This document shows positions 45,972-58,000 of a stretch of DNA of 64,000 nt, piece after piece. The translations under genes were made by a program, and so were the position numbers. Below the pieces are notes generated by a model. It was not told the DNA's origin. It was given only the letters and a program-made list of their open reading frames with translations, and searched no databases. Source of the stretch: Falciphora oryzae (lineage: Eukaryota; Ascomycota; Sordariomycetes; Magnaporthales; Magnaporthaceae); NCBI GenBank assembly GCA_000733355.1, contig JNVV01000034.1, positions 412,238-476,237 of the forward strand, given 5' to 3'. Within the stretch, counting starts at the first letter, position 1, and every line of letters starts with the position of its first letter.

Positions 45972-47030
45972 ACGGGCTTCCCCGTTTGCCGAGCCGTTCG
46001 TCTGGGCGGGCAAGGCTCGGCATCAAAAGACACGCAAGCGACGCGCCGCGGACGCTTTGGCGGCGACTGCACGTCCGCCGTCGTTTGACAAGTCACGGGG
46101 TTTGGACTCGACGTCCATGACATAACAACAGCTCGCTAGACACTAGCAACGCTTAGCTCCACCAGACCGTCGCACGGTTAGCCAACATCATTCCCTATTC
46201 ACGACACACTCTTTTAAAAACATTTCTTTTCTTGTTCTTTTTCATCTCCGTTTACGCAGTTGTCTCGAGGGACGGGTTCGATTGCCTCGGGTCCAGTCGG
46301 CCCTCCCGCCTAGCATAGCATGTTATCTTTCTGATTCTGCTAGGGTGTTGGTGGATAGGAGAAAAAGGGGGACGATGGGCAAGAGAGCGCGACACGGCAA
46401 GCCTCTCTTTGTCACGTATAGAGACTACTGTCATGCGGCCTTTTGAAGCACCTTGTAATTTCTTTTCTTGCTTTTCCTTTCTGTCGACAAAGTTTCATCG
46501 CTCCAGGCGTTTTGTGGGAAAGCCGCAGTTCTGCTCGATAGACTCGGCTCGGGCTCGATCAGTGTATATACCGGGGTTTTTTGTACCTGGTCAGGTGGTG
46601 GCATCCACCATGCATCTATCAACTCCTTATTGCCCACTCCTATGCATCAATCGAGCCAATTACTTCGATCCGTTACCCGCCTCGATGTGCATTTGGCAGC
46701 AAGTAAGCAATCGGGTGCAGCAGCCTGCCGGCAAGAATGGGCAAGACGCTTGCTTCCTCTTTTTTACTGTCGCCTTTTCTTTTCCTTGTTATCATTTCTT
46801 TCCTATCTCCTCTTTCCTTCCTCGTTGCCCTCTCATACCCAACCTCTTCTCTCCTATTCTGCTTCCTCTTTCCTATTTTGTTCCTTTTCCCCTATTTTTC
46901 GTCCTTTTCCCTATTCTACCTCCTTTTTCCTATCCTATTTCCTCTTTCCTATTCCACTTCCTTTTTCTTATCGTTTTTTCCTTTATCTTCCCTCCCCTCT
47001 ATTTTCGCCCCCTTACCACGTGCCCACAAC
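45972..47030. other. Intergenic region upstream of the HET gene
   Basis: It holds the long pyrimidine tract described separately and no supported gene; ORFs here that run into 47031 are upstream open frame. Confidence 0.5.
46745..47015 (+). promoter_or_regulatory. 270-bp polypyrimidine tract before the HET gene
   Basis: The plus strand is almost purely C and T, made of degenerate repeats of the form TTCCTATTTCCTCTTT. It ends about 15 bases before the ATG at 47031. It may be the promoter-leader of the HET gene or an expanded microsatellite; composition alone cannot separate these. Confidence 0.5.
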
Positions 47031-48889
47031 ATGCGGTTTCTCAACACGGAGACACTAGCCTTCGAGGAAGTCGAAGTTCCGGAACCCAAGTCCTATGCCA
47101 TTCTTTCCCATACCTGGGGTGATGGCGAGGTTACCTTCCGAGACATGGCCGACATCGAACTGGCGAGCCTCAAAGCCGGGTTTGGCAAAATCGCCAAGAC
47201 CTGCCTGCTCGCCAGGCTAGAGGGTTACCGCCTTGCGTGGGTCGATACATGTTGCATCGACAAGTCGTCCAGCGCCGAATTGTCCGAGGCTATCAACTCC
47301 ATGTTCTCCCTGTATGCGGAATCTGGCAAATGCTTCGTCTATCTCGATGACTACCACAGCGACATCTTTGTCGAGGCCGAATTCGCCGCGTGCAGGTGGT
47401 TCACTCGTGGGTGGGCTTTGCAGGAACTTATTGCGCCGGACGAACTGCAATTCTACCAGGCGGGCTGGCAGGCAATGGGCACAAAAAGATCTCTGCTCGG
47501 TTACATCCACGATATAACACGCATTCCGGCGGCCGTTCTCGAGGACAGGCAGGCCACCTTCACTCGCTGCGTTGCCCAGCGCATGTCCTGGGCCGCCGGC
47601 AGAGTGACAAAAAGGCCCGAGGACGTTGCCTACTGCCTTTTAGGCCTGTTTCGGGTCAATATGCCCATGCTTTACGGCATGGGTAAAAAGGCCTTCTTCC
47701 GTTTGCAGGAAGAGATCATCAAGGACACGAACGATCTGTCCATCTTCGCGTGGATCGACCGATCCCTCCGCGTGGATGCAGAGCACTGTATTTTCGCCGA
47801 GCCACCCGACGTGTTCAAGGACTGCAGCAACCTCGTTCTCAGCGACGGAGGGCCTTTACAGGCTACTTCAACATGACCAACCGGGGCTTGCGGATCAGCG
47901 CCGCCATAGACACCAGTACTTATCGCATAGCTTTTATCAGCAAACGCCACGTCCCTGCCGAAAAACAAGATCATCCTGCCGGTGACTCTGTAAACCCCCA
48001 AAGATATACCAATTACGTCCAAGAGCGGGCATGCCGCTTACGACTTTACTGCCGAGACCCGACAACCCACGATGCCGACATCATGCTCGCCATCAAAAAG
48101 CAGGGCGACGGATCACGGTTCTCCCGGGTCCAATGCAACGACTTTGTGACAGCAAGAACCAGGCCCGGCATGCTGATCCCGTCCACCACGGAGCTGTTCC
48201 TGGCGGCCACGCCGCAGCAACTTGGCTCGACGGGATATTTATTGATCGAACACCGTCCCGGCTCGCGCGGCATTCACCTGGACGTGATCGCGAACTTTCC
48301 GCACAACTATTGGGACCTGCAGAATGTAGATAGCGGCAAACAGTGTCGCTTCCCCTTGACAGCGCGGTTTTTAGGCTTCAGCCTCATCGAGCCTTACATT
48401 AGCCACGACAGTGGCGGGATTCGCTCGGGTCGTAGGATCGACAGCGACGGAAGATACCGGCGGACGACTCCAGACGTCTATCTCCTCGTGGCGTTCTGGC
48501 TCGAACCTTCAATAGACGAGACCACGGAGCCGTTTGTCAAGTGCTCCATACACTGCCGCCATCCCGACCGGGACTGCCGCGCCCCGATCGACCGGGCAGA
48601 GATCAGGATTCTCCGGTCGCCCGTCAGCCTCTATGACGCACAGTCAATGCTGGAAAAGCAATTCCCCGGGTTTGGGGGCGACATCCCAAGGAACTCTTCA
48701 AGTTCTGCTGCAAGTAGGAGCACGCATGTCCCGTCGTGGTCTGGCTTTCATGGAACAGTGTCAGTGCCTGAAACTGTGAGGCCGATGTATCACGATGTTT
48801 GCAGATTCGCTACATCCGGCACAACATCCCCCTTTCAATATCTTTTTTATCCAGTTCAAGTCAAGGCGGATCTCGAATACCGGTGGTAG
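47031..48889 (+). pseudogene. HET-domain (heterokaryon incompatibility) gene with one frameshift
   Basis: The ATG at 47031 opens a typical HET protein: MRFLNTETLAFEEVEV, YAILSHTWGDGEVTF, RLAWVDTCCIDKSSSAEL, VYLDDYHSD, then WFTRGWALQELIAP and RPEDVAYCLLGLF. The frame runs to a stop at 47871-47873. From about 47852 the next frame continues for 346 aa (FTGYFNMTNRGLRISAAID and on) to 48889, matching the region that follows the HET domain in many fungal proteins. One base is missing near 47847-47853, at a G-rich spot, and no intron of normal size can bridge the shift. It may be a true pseudogene or a sequencing error. HET proteins act in non-self recognition and cell death after hyphal fusion. Confidence refers to the identification. 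Confidence 0.85.
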
Positions 48890-50585
48890 ATACGACTGCG
48901 TCCAATAAAGATAGAGTTGACACCGACCCCCTCCTTTTTTTTTTTTTTTGCGAAGCCGCCAGCCAGTGCTGGGAAGCAAGATTTGGCCCTGTGACCATGA
49001 GGGCCTGCACGACACGCAGCCCGCCGAGGCGGGGGCCGGCCAATGCCATCATCTCGGCACTGAGCCTGGCTGCATGGCGGAGACGGGTAGGTACCGGGCG
49101 GTATCGGATACGGGCGGCCCCGCCCACATGACTTTTCGGGACGTGGCGTCCGGCGGCCCGGTTGGGCCTTGGGCGCTCGCAAACGGAGCATCCCAGGATG
49201 GGCAGCAAGTGCCCGTGCTCGATGGAGGTAACGTCACGGACAACTCAAGGGAGTCGAGTGGACAACCTTGTCTCTTGTCTGCCCTGCCGCTTCGATGTTC
49301 TCAACAGTAACGTGGGACGGTCTAGCTCCAGCCTTGTACCGTCCAGCAGCCCTTCGTCAGAGCTGTACCTGGACAGTGATGGCACTAATTCACGGGGAGC
49401 CTAATAGAAAGTCCCTTTTACACGGAAAACCGCAGCAGTCCCGTTTCAGTATTATCCCCCGACGGCCATGTAGTGATTCCTTTGCGCGGTGTGCTGCTAC
49501 GGTGTGCTGTCCTGGAAGCGCCCAACATATTCTAGCGCCTGACTGGCCAACGAGAGAGGTTACTCAAGCCCAGTAGCGCGGGGGCACTTTGGGATAAACG
49601 TCCTCGATGTCAAACCATGGCCGCTCATGGTTAGTAAGCGCTCCCATTCAAGGTCAACAACAGCGTTTTGGTACCCTTCCTAGCAAGGAAGTCACCCTCA
49701 CCCGCACTCCTGAGCATGCTATTGTTACACAAATCTACGTGGTCGACAGCGAGGTATCGACGGAAGTGAAGCCATTGGAACAAAGCCAACAAATATAAGC
49801 ATCACGTCAAAGCCTAAGCAAGTCGGGCAAGATGTACCTGAGGACATTCTAACAGAAAATCACTCGCGCGGATATGACACGCCCACTTTTGGCTTCCCAG
49901 GGCCCAGCGTCAAGGGCACGTCGCGCACTCTTCCCGCCCTAGTCGCGCGGGCGTCCTTGTCATCCCATCTCGAGCAGGGAACGTGCCGCTGCATTTGTAG
50001 TGCTCCCACGTGCGCTGGCATAGTGAAGCAAAGCTTCGAGCTAAGGGTAGCAACACAAAACCACGGTAATCTTTCGGTGAAAGCGGCAGCTAATCCGGCT
50101 GGCATACTTGACAGGCTTCTGGAAGATACTAGACGGAACGTTCGCTCCTCAACCACAGCCCTTCAGTCTGACATTGACGTCTGGAATAAATTGCTTGTGG
50201 CGCGTTGGTGAAGCTAGCCAGGCTCTCGTGTGCGAACCTCACTGTCCTGGGTATTCCCAGACTCGCCCGGAAGACGTCGTTGGCAGCATTTGTTCACTTT
50301 TGCGTTGATGTTGCGGCTGGAGAATGGTGATCATACCCGCCTACTTAAGGGGGCCGGTGTTTGCCTCGTTCGGTATGCGGCAGGACTTCCCGATCATAGC
50401 GCCTCCGGGTCCCAGAGCCAAGCCGCCGTTTGCACGCATTTTATATCGAAAATTTCTTCGAGAATCTGAGAAGTGATAACTCGATCCTCCGCGGCGTGCC
50501 TGCGGCATTACCGCGACGACCGACCCTTGGCGTTGAGATACCCAGTCATCTCCTTTCCCACATACCAGGAGCCGCCTCCCTCACC
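48890..50585. other. Intergenic region, no supported gene
   Basis: A T-rich run at about 48936-48950 follows the HET gene. Short ORFs on both strands lack support. The 3' part should hold the promoter of the gene at 50586. Confidence 0.45.
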
Positions 50586-51413
50586 ATGGGCACCCCAAAC
50601 TATCCAGGGCATTATCAGGATGCCTTTAACCACCAAGACCACGAGACCCAACAGGCTTGGAACGCGCTGTATCCAGCGACGGTATTTACGCCAAGGCCCA
50701 CCCCTGAGCCTCTGAACCCCTGAACCCCTGAGCTCCAACAAAGCTAACAAAAAAAAAAAAAACAGATGCCCCCTCCGCCATTCCGCGTCGAGTGGGGCTA
50801 CGCGCACGGCACCAGCGACGACATGTGGCCGCCGCCGCACCTGGGCGGCGAGGCCGCGACCGACTACGTCGAGCAGGTCGTGGTGCTGGTCCAGGGCATC
50901 CCGCCGCGCACGGCCCGCGGCGACATCCTCAAGGCGGCCCGGGCGCTGACGGGCAACACGGGCCCCACGTTCGGGATCCTCTACGTCACCATCCCCGAGC
51001 CCGGCACCGCCTTTGTGTACTGCACCGACTCGCGCAAGGCCGCCACCCTCGCCGAGATACTGGTGCAGGGCGGGTTCCCGCGCGACCTCGACGGCGCCGC
51101 CTCGTCTTCCAACACTGGCGGTGCCGGTGCCAGCGGTAGCGGCAAGAAGAGTGGCGGAAAGCAAAAGGCCCAGAAGTCCCCGTCGGGTAAGGGGAAGGGC
51201 AAATCGGCCGCTTCTTCGTCCGCCCTCGCGGCTGCCGCCGCGGAGCCGAACCTCGAGCTGTACGCCGAGCACTGCCCGTTCAAGATCTCGTCGCGGTTCC
51301 TGCAGCACCTGCAGGACGTTCGTTCTGCGAGAGTGAAGAACGGCCCGGACAAGGTGCGCCAGGAGTGGGAGCAGACTCACCCCAGCGGCCGGTCGAAGCC
51401 GTCCAAGAAGTGA
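50586..51413 (+). CDS. Unknown protein with RRM-like segment and basic tail
   Basis: Exon 1 (50586-50681) encodes 32 aa (MGTPNYPGHYQDAFNHQDHE and on). It joins in phase 0 across an 84-nt intron to exon 2 (50766-51413), for 247 aa in total. The segment after the join (EQVVVLVQGIPPRTARGDIL, then FGILYVTIPEPGTAFVYC and SRKAATLAEIL) has the beta-alpha-beta-beta-alpha pattern of an RRM-like fold, but without clear RNP motifs. A Gly/Ser/Lys-rich linker and a helical C-terminus (KISSRFLQHLQDVRSARVK) follow. Nucleic-acid binding is a guess. The intron is odd: its 3' end is a branch-like GCTAAC followed by an A run and CAG. Confidence 0.7.
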
Positions 51414-53319
51414 AGCAGGCGTGTGTGGTCGGCTTTTGGATGCGGCTCAATTCGTCGTGTATGGGCCGCCGGCACTGACAGGTGACACGAGAGCATCGTG
51501 GTGTGGTAGCACGGCCTCGAGGCTGAAGTCGGTATTTTTATAGGTTTTACATGATTATCTGGTCGGGGGACTGCAGGCCGCGAGACTGGAATGGCTTTAG
51601 TCCCGCTAAAAAGTAATCAAAACAAATAACATTCGTTATAAAGATCGATGTTCCGGCTCGAGTGCCAATCAAGGGAGCCCACCGCATTCAATGCCAGCTT
51701 CAAGGGGCCGTCCGTCGTCGTTGGGTTCCTGAGATGCGCGCTAACGCTTCTGAATTTCAAAACTCGACTAAAAATTGTGATTGGAGGCTTGGTTTGCGCT
51801 TCGAGTGCGTCGGTGAGAGGTCCATCGAATTTGTTCGACGGTGCGTGGACAATTGCAGGCGCAACCAAGGTGCTGTGTTGCATGATGTGTGCGAGTTGGA
51901 GTTGACGAGGCACCGAGTGGCGGTTGATCGCGGGCGCCCGCAAAATGGCAGTTGAGTGCACCCACCAGGCCACCTCCACTGAATTTCAATGATTGTGTGC
52001 ACAAAGGCCCCTAAATCCATGCCTGTTATCAACAGGATGCCGATCAAATTTGAATGGATTCAATCCGCAACCGATAAACCATCCAATGTAATCCAGCAGC
52101 TGAGAAAGCGATACTCAATTCGTCTTCCCCAATGGAAACTGCGCTTCATCGCTCGCCAAATAAACACCGATACCATCGGTGGCGTTCTAGTCATCATCGG
52201 CCAAGCAATCAGCAGTCGCGAGAGTGGCGGCGCGTCTTCCGCTTCCCACGACCTTGACAAATCCTTTTCCGCCGCACCTATCTCGTCTGAACCTCCACCT
52301 CGCACCGGCGCGTATTGTCCTTTTTTTTTTTCTCTCTCTTCTTTTCTTTACGCTCCCCCTCCGCGATCACCACGCCGCAGTAGCAGGCGGTGCCACGCAC
52401 GACTCCGAAAAACGGGCATCACGGCCAGCGCAAGTCGGCGAAGGCCTCCAGCGTCATGAGGTGGTCGCCCAAGGCGCGACTCGCCGGCCAACACCGAGGC
52501 GCCGCGCGAGGAGCAGTTGTGGTCGACGTTTAGCCGAGGTCAACCGTGTCCCGAGCTCTGTCCACTGCCGCACCATTCGGACGCTTCAATGGGGCACGAC
52601 ACCGCCTCGCACTCCGACGTTGGAAGGCGCCGGCCGCCAACCTTCGGCTGGTTGCCGCAGTAGCAAACATGTCGTCTTGGAAGCTAAAGAAGTCCCAGTG
52701 TCTAAGCAGACGGTAGGACGGGCGGGATCCGATGGTTATCTCGTCGAGACCGCGGAAGATAACTGACCCGAACACACGCCCGTTCGGGTCCGGCCGGGTG
52801 TGGCAGCTCAGCGTGTGGCAGGTTGCGACAGTAGGAGAACCCCGGGGAGATCAAGCCGGAGTAGCGGCTCCAGGCGGTGCCCAATCTCGAGTCTCTGGGG
52901 ACGGGTTGATGCGCTGGATCAATGGGATCGAGTTGGGACGAGGCACCAGGGACCCGCATGTGTCGCCATCCAGTCCTCCCACGCGCCAACAACCGCAGTT
53001 GCGTGTCGTCCCAGGGGCCGGTGGGGCGCCGGCGGGCAGCTTTACCCATCAGTACTCCAGGGAACAGTGCCCCTTAACCCTTGTGGCTTCCGCCATCGCC
53101 ATCACCCCGTTCATCCTGTCAGTGTTCTAAATGTATTGTGTGTGTTTGTATTTAAATACAAAATACAATACAAATACATACATGTATTGCACTGTATTGT
53201 ATTGTTTTTTGTATTGTGTTGTATTTAAATACAAAATACAGAAAAACAAATACACCCATATAAATGTACGGACCCCCGCACGGATTGTTGCATACTTTTG
53301 CATATAATTGTAAAGGTTA
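51414..53319. other. Gene-free boundary before the transposon block
   Basis: No gene is supported; ORFs such as 52224-52766 plus overlap shadows on the other strand. At about 53128-53262 composition drops to AT-rich, with two copies of a palindromic repeat (listed separately). This marks the edge of the repeat block. Confidence 0.5.
53128..53262. repeat. AT-rich repeat with two palindromic GTATTTAAATAC copies
   Basis: The 12-bp palindrome GTATTTAAATAC occurs at 53148-53159 and 53221-53232, each followed by AAAATAC. Between them is a TGTAT/ATACA simple repeat that can pair with itself. It is probably a decayed repeat; its origin is not known. Confidence 0.7.
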
Positions 53320-53339
53320 ACGTGGTTCATCAGTGAGTG

Positions 53340-53832
53340 TGTAACAGGTCTCAGCCCTGCTATAGCAAGCTACAGCAGTGTCAAGCCTGGAAAGGGGGGG
53401 GTTCTCTCAGGGAGATCTCAGAGGTCCAGCAGCTCAACAGTCGTATTCGTGCAGGGCTAAACCAGCCTATGGTAAAGATAAAACAGAAACGATAGCTTGC
53501 CCTCCAGACTCCCTTCACAGGAGGTCCCTCGGGCCCTTCTTATGCCTGGCCGTCCGGCCGTCCTTCGGTTGTCGTCGGTACGCCGCGGCGTCCGTACGGG
53601 GCTGGGTATGCTTTGTCCCATTATCAGGGTTCGGAGCTTGGATGCGCCTTGACCGGGCTGAGCGTCCGTATCTGTGGAGGCCAGCCGGCATGCGTGTCAA
53701 TAGAGCTGAACTCTCTTGATCCGCGCGTCCCTCAGGGCTTGCGCCCCTCTGGCTACCACCCGGAGTCCTCCCCTGAGGCCACCGGTGGCAGTCCCTAGGG
53801 CTGCTGATCATGGCTCTGTGCGGGGTGTTACA
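53340..53832. mobile_element. Solo LTR (493 bp) with 5-bp target duplication
   Basis: The stretch begins TGTAACAGG and ends GGGTGTTACA, so it has the TG..CA ends and short inverted termini of an LTR. GAGTG flanks it on both sides (53335-53339 and 53833-53837). It is not similar to the 295-bp gypsy LTR nearby. Unlike its surroundings it is GC-rich and shows no obvious RIP decay. An internal region is absent, so recombination between two LTRs is the likely origin. Confidence 0.85.
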
Positions 53833-54373
53833 GAGTGCCACACATCAGCGAGTGCCACACTTCAAAATCCCATATTAAACGGCGTTTTTTTCGATTAAAT
53901 AACTCTTTCAATTTTGAATTAAATTCTACCAAAATTAAAACAGTTAACGTGGTTCACCACCGAGCGACACAGACCACCGAGCGACACACTTGCAAAATGC
54001 ATATTAAACAGCGTTTTTTTTCAACCAAATAAGTCGCTTAATTTGCACCCAAATTGTACCAAAATTTACATAAAGATATTTAACTATATAAAGAAATTAA
54101 TATATTTTTTTCGGATTTTTATTATTACTTTATTGGGGTTAGTTCGACAAAATTAGAAAAGGTGCACAGTGTTTTACACAGTGTATAAAACTCACCCTAA
54201 CAAAGTAATAATAAAAATCCGAAAAAAATATATTAATTTCTTTATATAGTTAAATATCTTTATGTAAATTTTGGTACAATTTGGGTGCAAATTAAGCGAC
54301 TTATTTGGTTGAAAAAAAACGCTGTTTAATATGCATTTTGCAAGTGTGTCGCTCAGTGGTCTGTGTCGCTCGG

Positions 54374-54668
54374 TGTCACACGGAAGAACCCGTGGACCTA
54401 ACTAGTCGGCATCACGAGTCGGCCTTACGGAGGTTCGGAGACCCGCATAGGCGGTCAACGGCCCCAAGGCCAAGCGGTGAAGGTTGGAAGGCAGTGTGAA
54501 TCATGTACTCGATACTTCGCACGGATCACAAAGGGTCTATATAAACCCTGCCATCTCCTATGTCTTCCACGAGAAATTCCTTTTTCCTCAAGCATCTCTT
54601 AAGCCCATAAAAAAATTATCTGCAATCTAAAGATTCTTTCTCCAAGCCGTCTTTAACCCCTTGTTACA
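54374..54668 (+). repeat. 5' LTR of the gypsy element
   Basis: It starts TGTCACACGGAAG and ends CCTTGTTACA. A TATA box (CTATATAAA) at about 54538-54546 marks the likely U3 promoter. It is less mutated than the 3' copy. Confidence 0.93.
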
Positions 54669-55032
54669 AATAATCTTTCTCACGCTCTGCCCCCTAACGG
54701 AAGCCTTACTATCTTTCCTCCTAAGCTCTGGAAAGGCCCTGTCAATCGGTACCCCCAAACCCCAACTGTTGCCTTCTTTAGCGAATAAAACCCTGGGGCC
54801 ACACCATAAACATTTTGACTGTCACCGGTGTTTTCGAACGGGTAAAAGCGAAAAGAATATACAAAAGGGTCGTTTCACCTTTTTAATCGCCCTGGCGAAA
54901 TCACGGGACTCCAAAAAAGGCCGGAAGATCTCCTTTGTACCCTTAGGACTTTACGCTGCCTAGGAATACAGGGAACCGGACCCCCTCATTTCGTCTGCAA
55001 CGACATCTCCTTCCTTACCAAGCGATTTTGGC

Positions 55033-58000
55033 ATGCCGGCCGTGGAATTAACGGAATCCCCCTTTTTGCCTAGCAATTCCGGTATACCTGCCGATACCAT
55101 GCCGGCCCAATCTAGAAAAGCGGCCGGAAAAGCCCCCGAAAGCCCCTCCCGGTCTACACCGGAAGAACGCCAAAATACCCCTATGCTTAACGATCAGGGG
55201 GCACTTATCCTGTATTCGGCACCCCCCTTCAGCATAGCCTTCGAACAATAAGCCCTTATATCCGTAGGACGCCTTCAGGACCCCCCGGGCTGGATGACCG
55301 AAATCCAACGGGAATTTATTAGTACGTACGAAGCAATTTCGGCCCTATCCCGAAATGTGAGCCAGGAAATCCTCGCCGATCGGGAACAAATCCGCGAAAT
55401 AAGGACCTATTACGACCATATTACCTACGCGTACAATACCGTCGTTTCCTTATATAAGGAAGGCTTAATCGCTTCCGCCGACTAATAAAAGGCATTCCGG
55501 CAACGGATTATCGGAAAAAGCTAGGCATTTGCATAATAAATTTGGGCTACGGTTGCCACTTTGGCTAAAAAGCAACAAACCCGTTCGGAGGCCCTAGTTT
55601 AGCTTCGGGATGTTACTTGGGCCTAACAAAACCATTTGCAAAACCTACAAGCACGGCTTTCCACCTTCGAAAAAGGAGTTACTAATTAGGCCGTCGATAA
55701 GGATGCCCAAATCCAGGATCTCCTAACTAAAGAGCATATTTCGCCCGAGGCCCTTACCGAAGCCGAGCGACGCATATTGGCCCAAACTTACCAGCTTGTT
55801 AAAAACGCCGTACGGGAAAGCCGGCGGCTTGCAGCACAAAGAAAGCGGCTTAAATCAGCTACGGTACTTTCGGCCTTCCAAAGGTCGTCTTTTCCACCGG
55901 GCTCACATTAAAGCACTCCAAAAAGGGAAGAACCCGTCCCTTTTACGGAGAAACCGCTACCCCAATCGGCGCTTAAAACGTTGGCATTATCACGCTAGGG
56001 TTTTTAGGACCCCCTATTATCCGATAACCTCCGACGGCAACAAGTTCGGGCTATTGCCTTCGCTGCCTAACAACAGTACAGGGCCGTAACGGCAGGTCCC
56101 AAGCACTCCGGAAGCTTCGGGGGACTCCCTTAAGGGCCTCCTTAGGGGCCACCTAACGAACCCCCCGAGTATATTGCTATTCCTTCGGAACTTTTAAAAC
56201 TTTCGGACTCCTTTTCGAACGACGATACCCCCGAAAATAACGGACGGGCCTCTAAGGACCCCGATTTGCGGGATTTTATCAAAGCCATCCAATAAGGAAC
56301 TGCTCGCCCGCGTAAGCCGATCCTTACGGCCGTTATTAACCCAGTCCAGCTTAATAAGCCACCCAGTTACGACGGCAAGGACTTGGCTAAATTTAGGCTA
56401 TAGTGGCTTCGCGTTACTTCCTATATGGAGACCTACGTCGAAAGCTTTCCTAACGATACAGTTAAAATCAATTAGGTCGGGTCCTTACTTACGGAAAACG
56501 CATAAGTTTGGCACCATCAACGCCTTCGGTCCCTTCGAAGCGCGCAGCTCGAAAATAACTGGCGGGCCTATTCGGCGGCCCTATAGGAACGCTTCCGGGA
56601 CGCCACCGAATACCACCGTAACGCCAAAAAAATGAGGGAGCTTAAATATAAGGGAAATACCGTTTAGTACCTTACTAAACTTTTCGACCTTAACGAAACG
56701 GTGCAATAGTCGGGCGTTATATTTAGGGAGCACATTTCCCGCACCCTCCCAAAGGAAATTACCAAATTGGTATATTCCCGTTGCGGAGGAGTCCCTAATA
56801 CGGACGAAGAATTCCTCGCCGCAATCCAGGAAGCTGGCAAAATCCACGAGGTTATGCTTTAGGACCCTAGGCTAACCCCGAAGGATAAGGGAAAAGACGA
56901 GCCCGTTTCGACTTCGGAGCGTTCGAACGCGGGCCGTCGCCAAAGCAAAAGCTCCAAAGACAAAAGCCAAAGTCCATCCTTAAACTCCCGTTCCGGAAAG
57001 AAGGCCAACGATAAGGCTGCTAATAAAAAAAGTAACGTTTAGACTACGACCAAACTGGCATTCGAAGGGGTCGAATAACGCGATATCGACGCACGAAAGT
57101 TGGCCAAAGCCGATTGCTGGCGCTGTGGAAAAGAAGGGCACTATACGTTGGAATGCTACGCTAAAAAGGACATTAACGGTAAGGAATTTCCTCCTGCACC
57201 GGCAAAGACGGCCGGCGCCAAATTTATCCTTAAACGCTTTGCGACGGACGAATAAAAGGAACAGCTACAGGCTAAAAGGGCTAAAATTGCAGGCCTCGTT
57301 TCGGAAGCCCCAAGCGAAACACGAATCTTTAAATTATTAAATTCGGAATCGGACGATAACTGTTAACAACCATCGACTATCGCTGCTAACCGGACCAAAA
57401 GGCCCCTAACGGATAGGGAATTTACAAGGCCGATCCTCCGTATGTATATACGGGCAAAGGGATCGAAAGAAATACCTGTTCGGGTCCTTTTAAACGGAAG
57501 CAGCGATACGAAGGTTATTTCAGACAAAATAGCCAAATAGCTTCCAAGGCATTTGGTCGATAAAACTATTCCCCGTATTATAACTACCTTTTTAAAGGTA
57601 GTCGAACCAAAGGCCGGAAAACAACTAGTGGTTGACGTTACCCTCCGGTATAAAACGCACTATTTTACGGAAACGTTCGAAATTAGTCCTACGGATTTAA
57701 ATTGCGACGTTATCCTACCTTTCGCATGGCAAAGGCAACACCCACCCTTAGGTTTATTGGATCGCGACCTTCGGGATATCCGCATAGATTCGGACAAATG
57801 CCGGAAGTGCAATAAGCCCCGGGCCCGGAAGCCATAGGACTTACGGCCCCTAAAAGGCTTACGCCTTCAAAAGGATATAAAAACGGTCGAACCCGCAGTT
57901 ATTGCGGCCATTAAATACGGGCATGGTATTCCTTCCCCTAAGGAAGTAGCTAAAGCAGATTCGGACGGCCTCGAATCGGTACCAAAGGAGTTTAGGGAGT

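Noticed and set aside
46409..47122. 237-aa plus-strand ORF rich in Phe/Pro/Leu
   Set aside because: It is the translation of the polypyrimidine tract in another frame and overlaps the HET start.
55796..56089. 97-aa ORF inside the gypsy gag region
   Set aside because: It is out of frame with all other gag and pol domains, which share one frame from 55033 onward.
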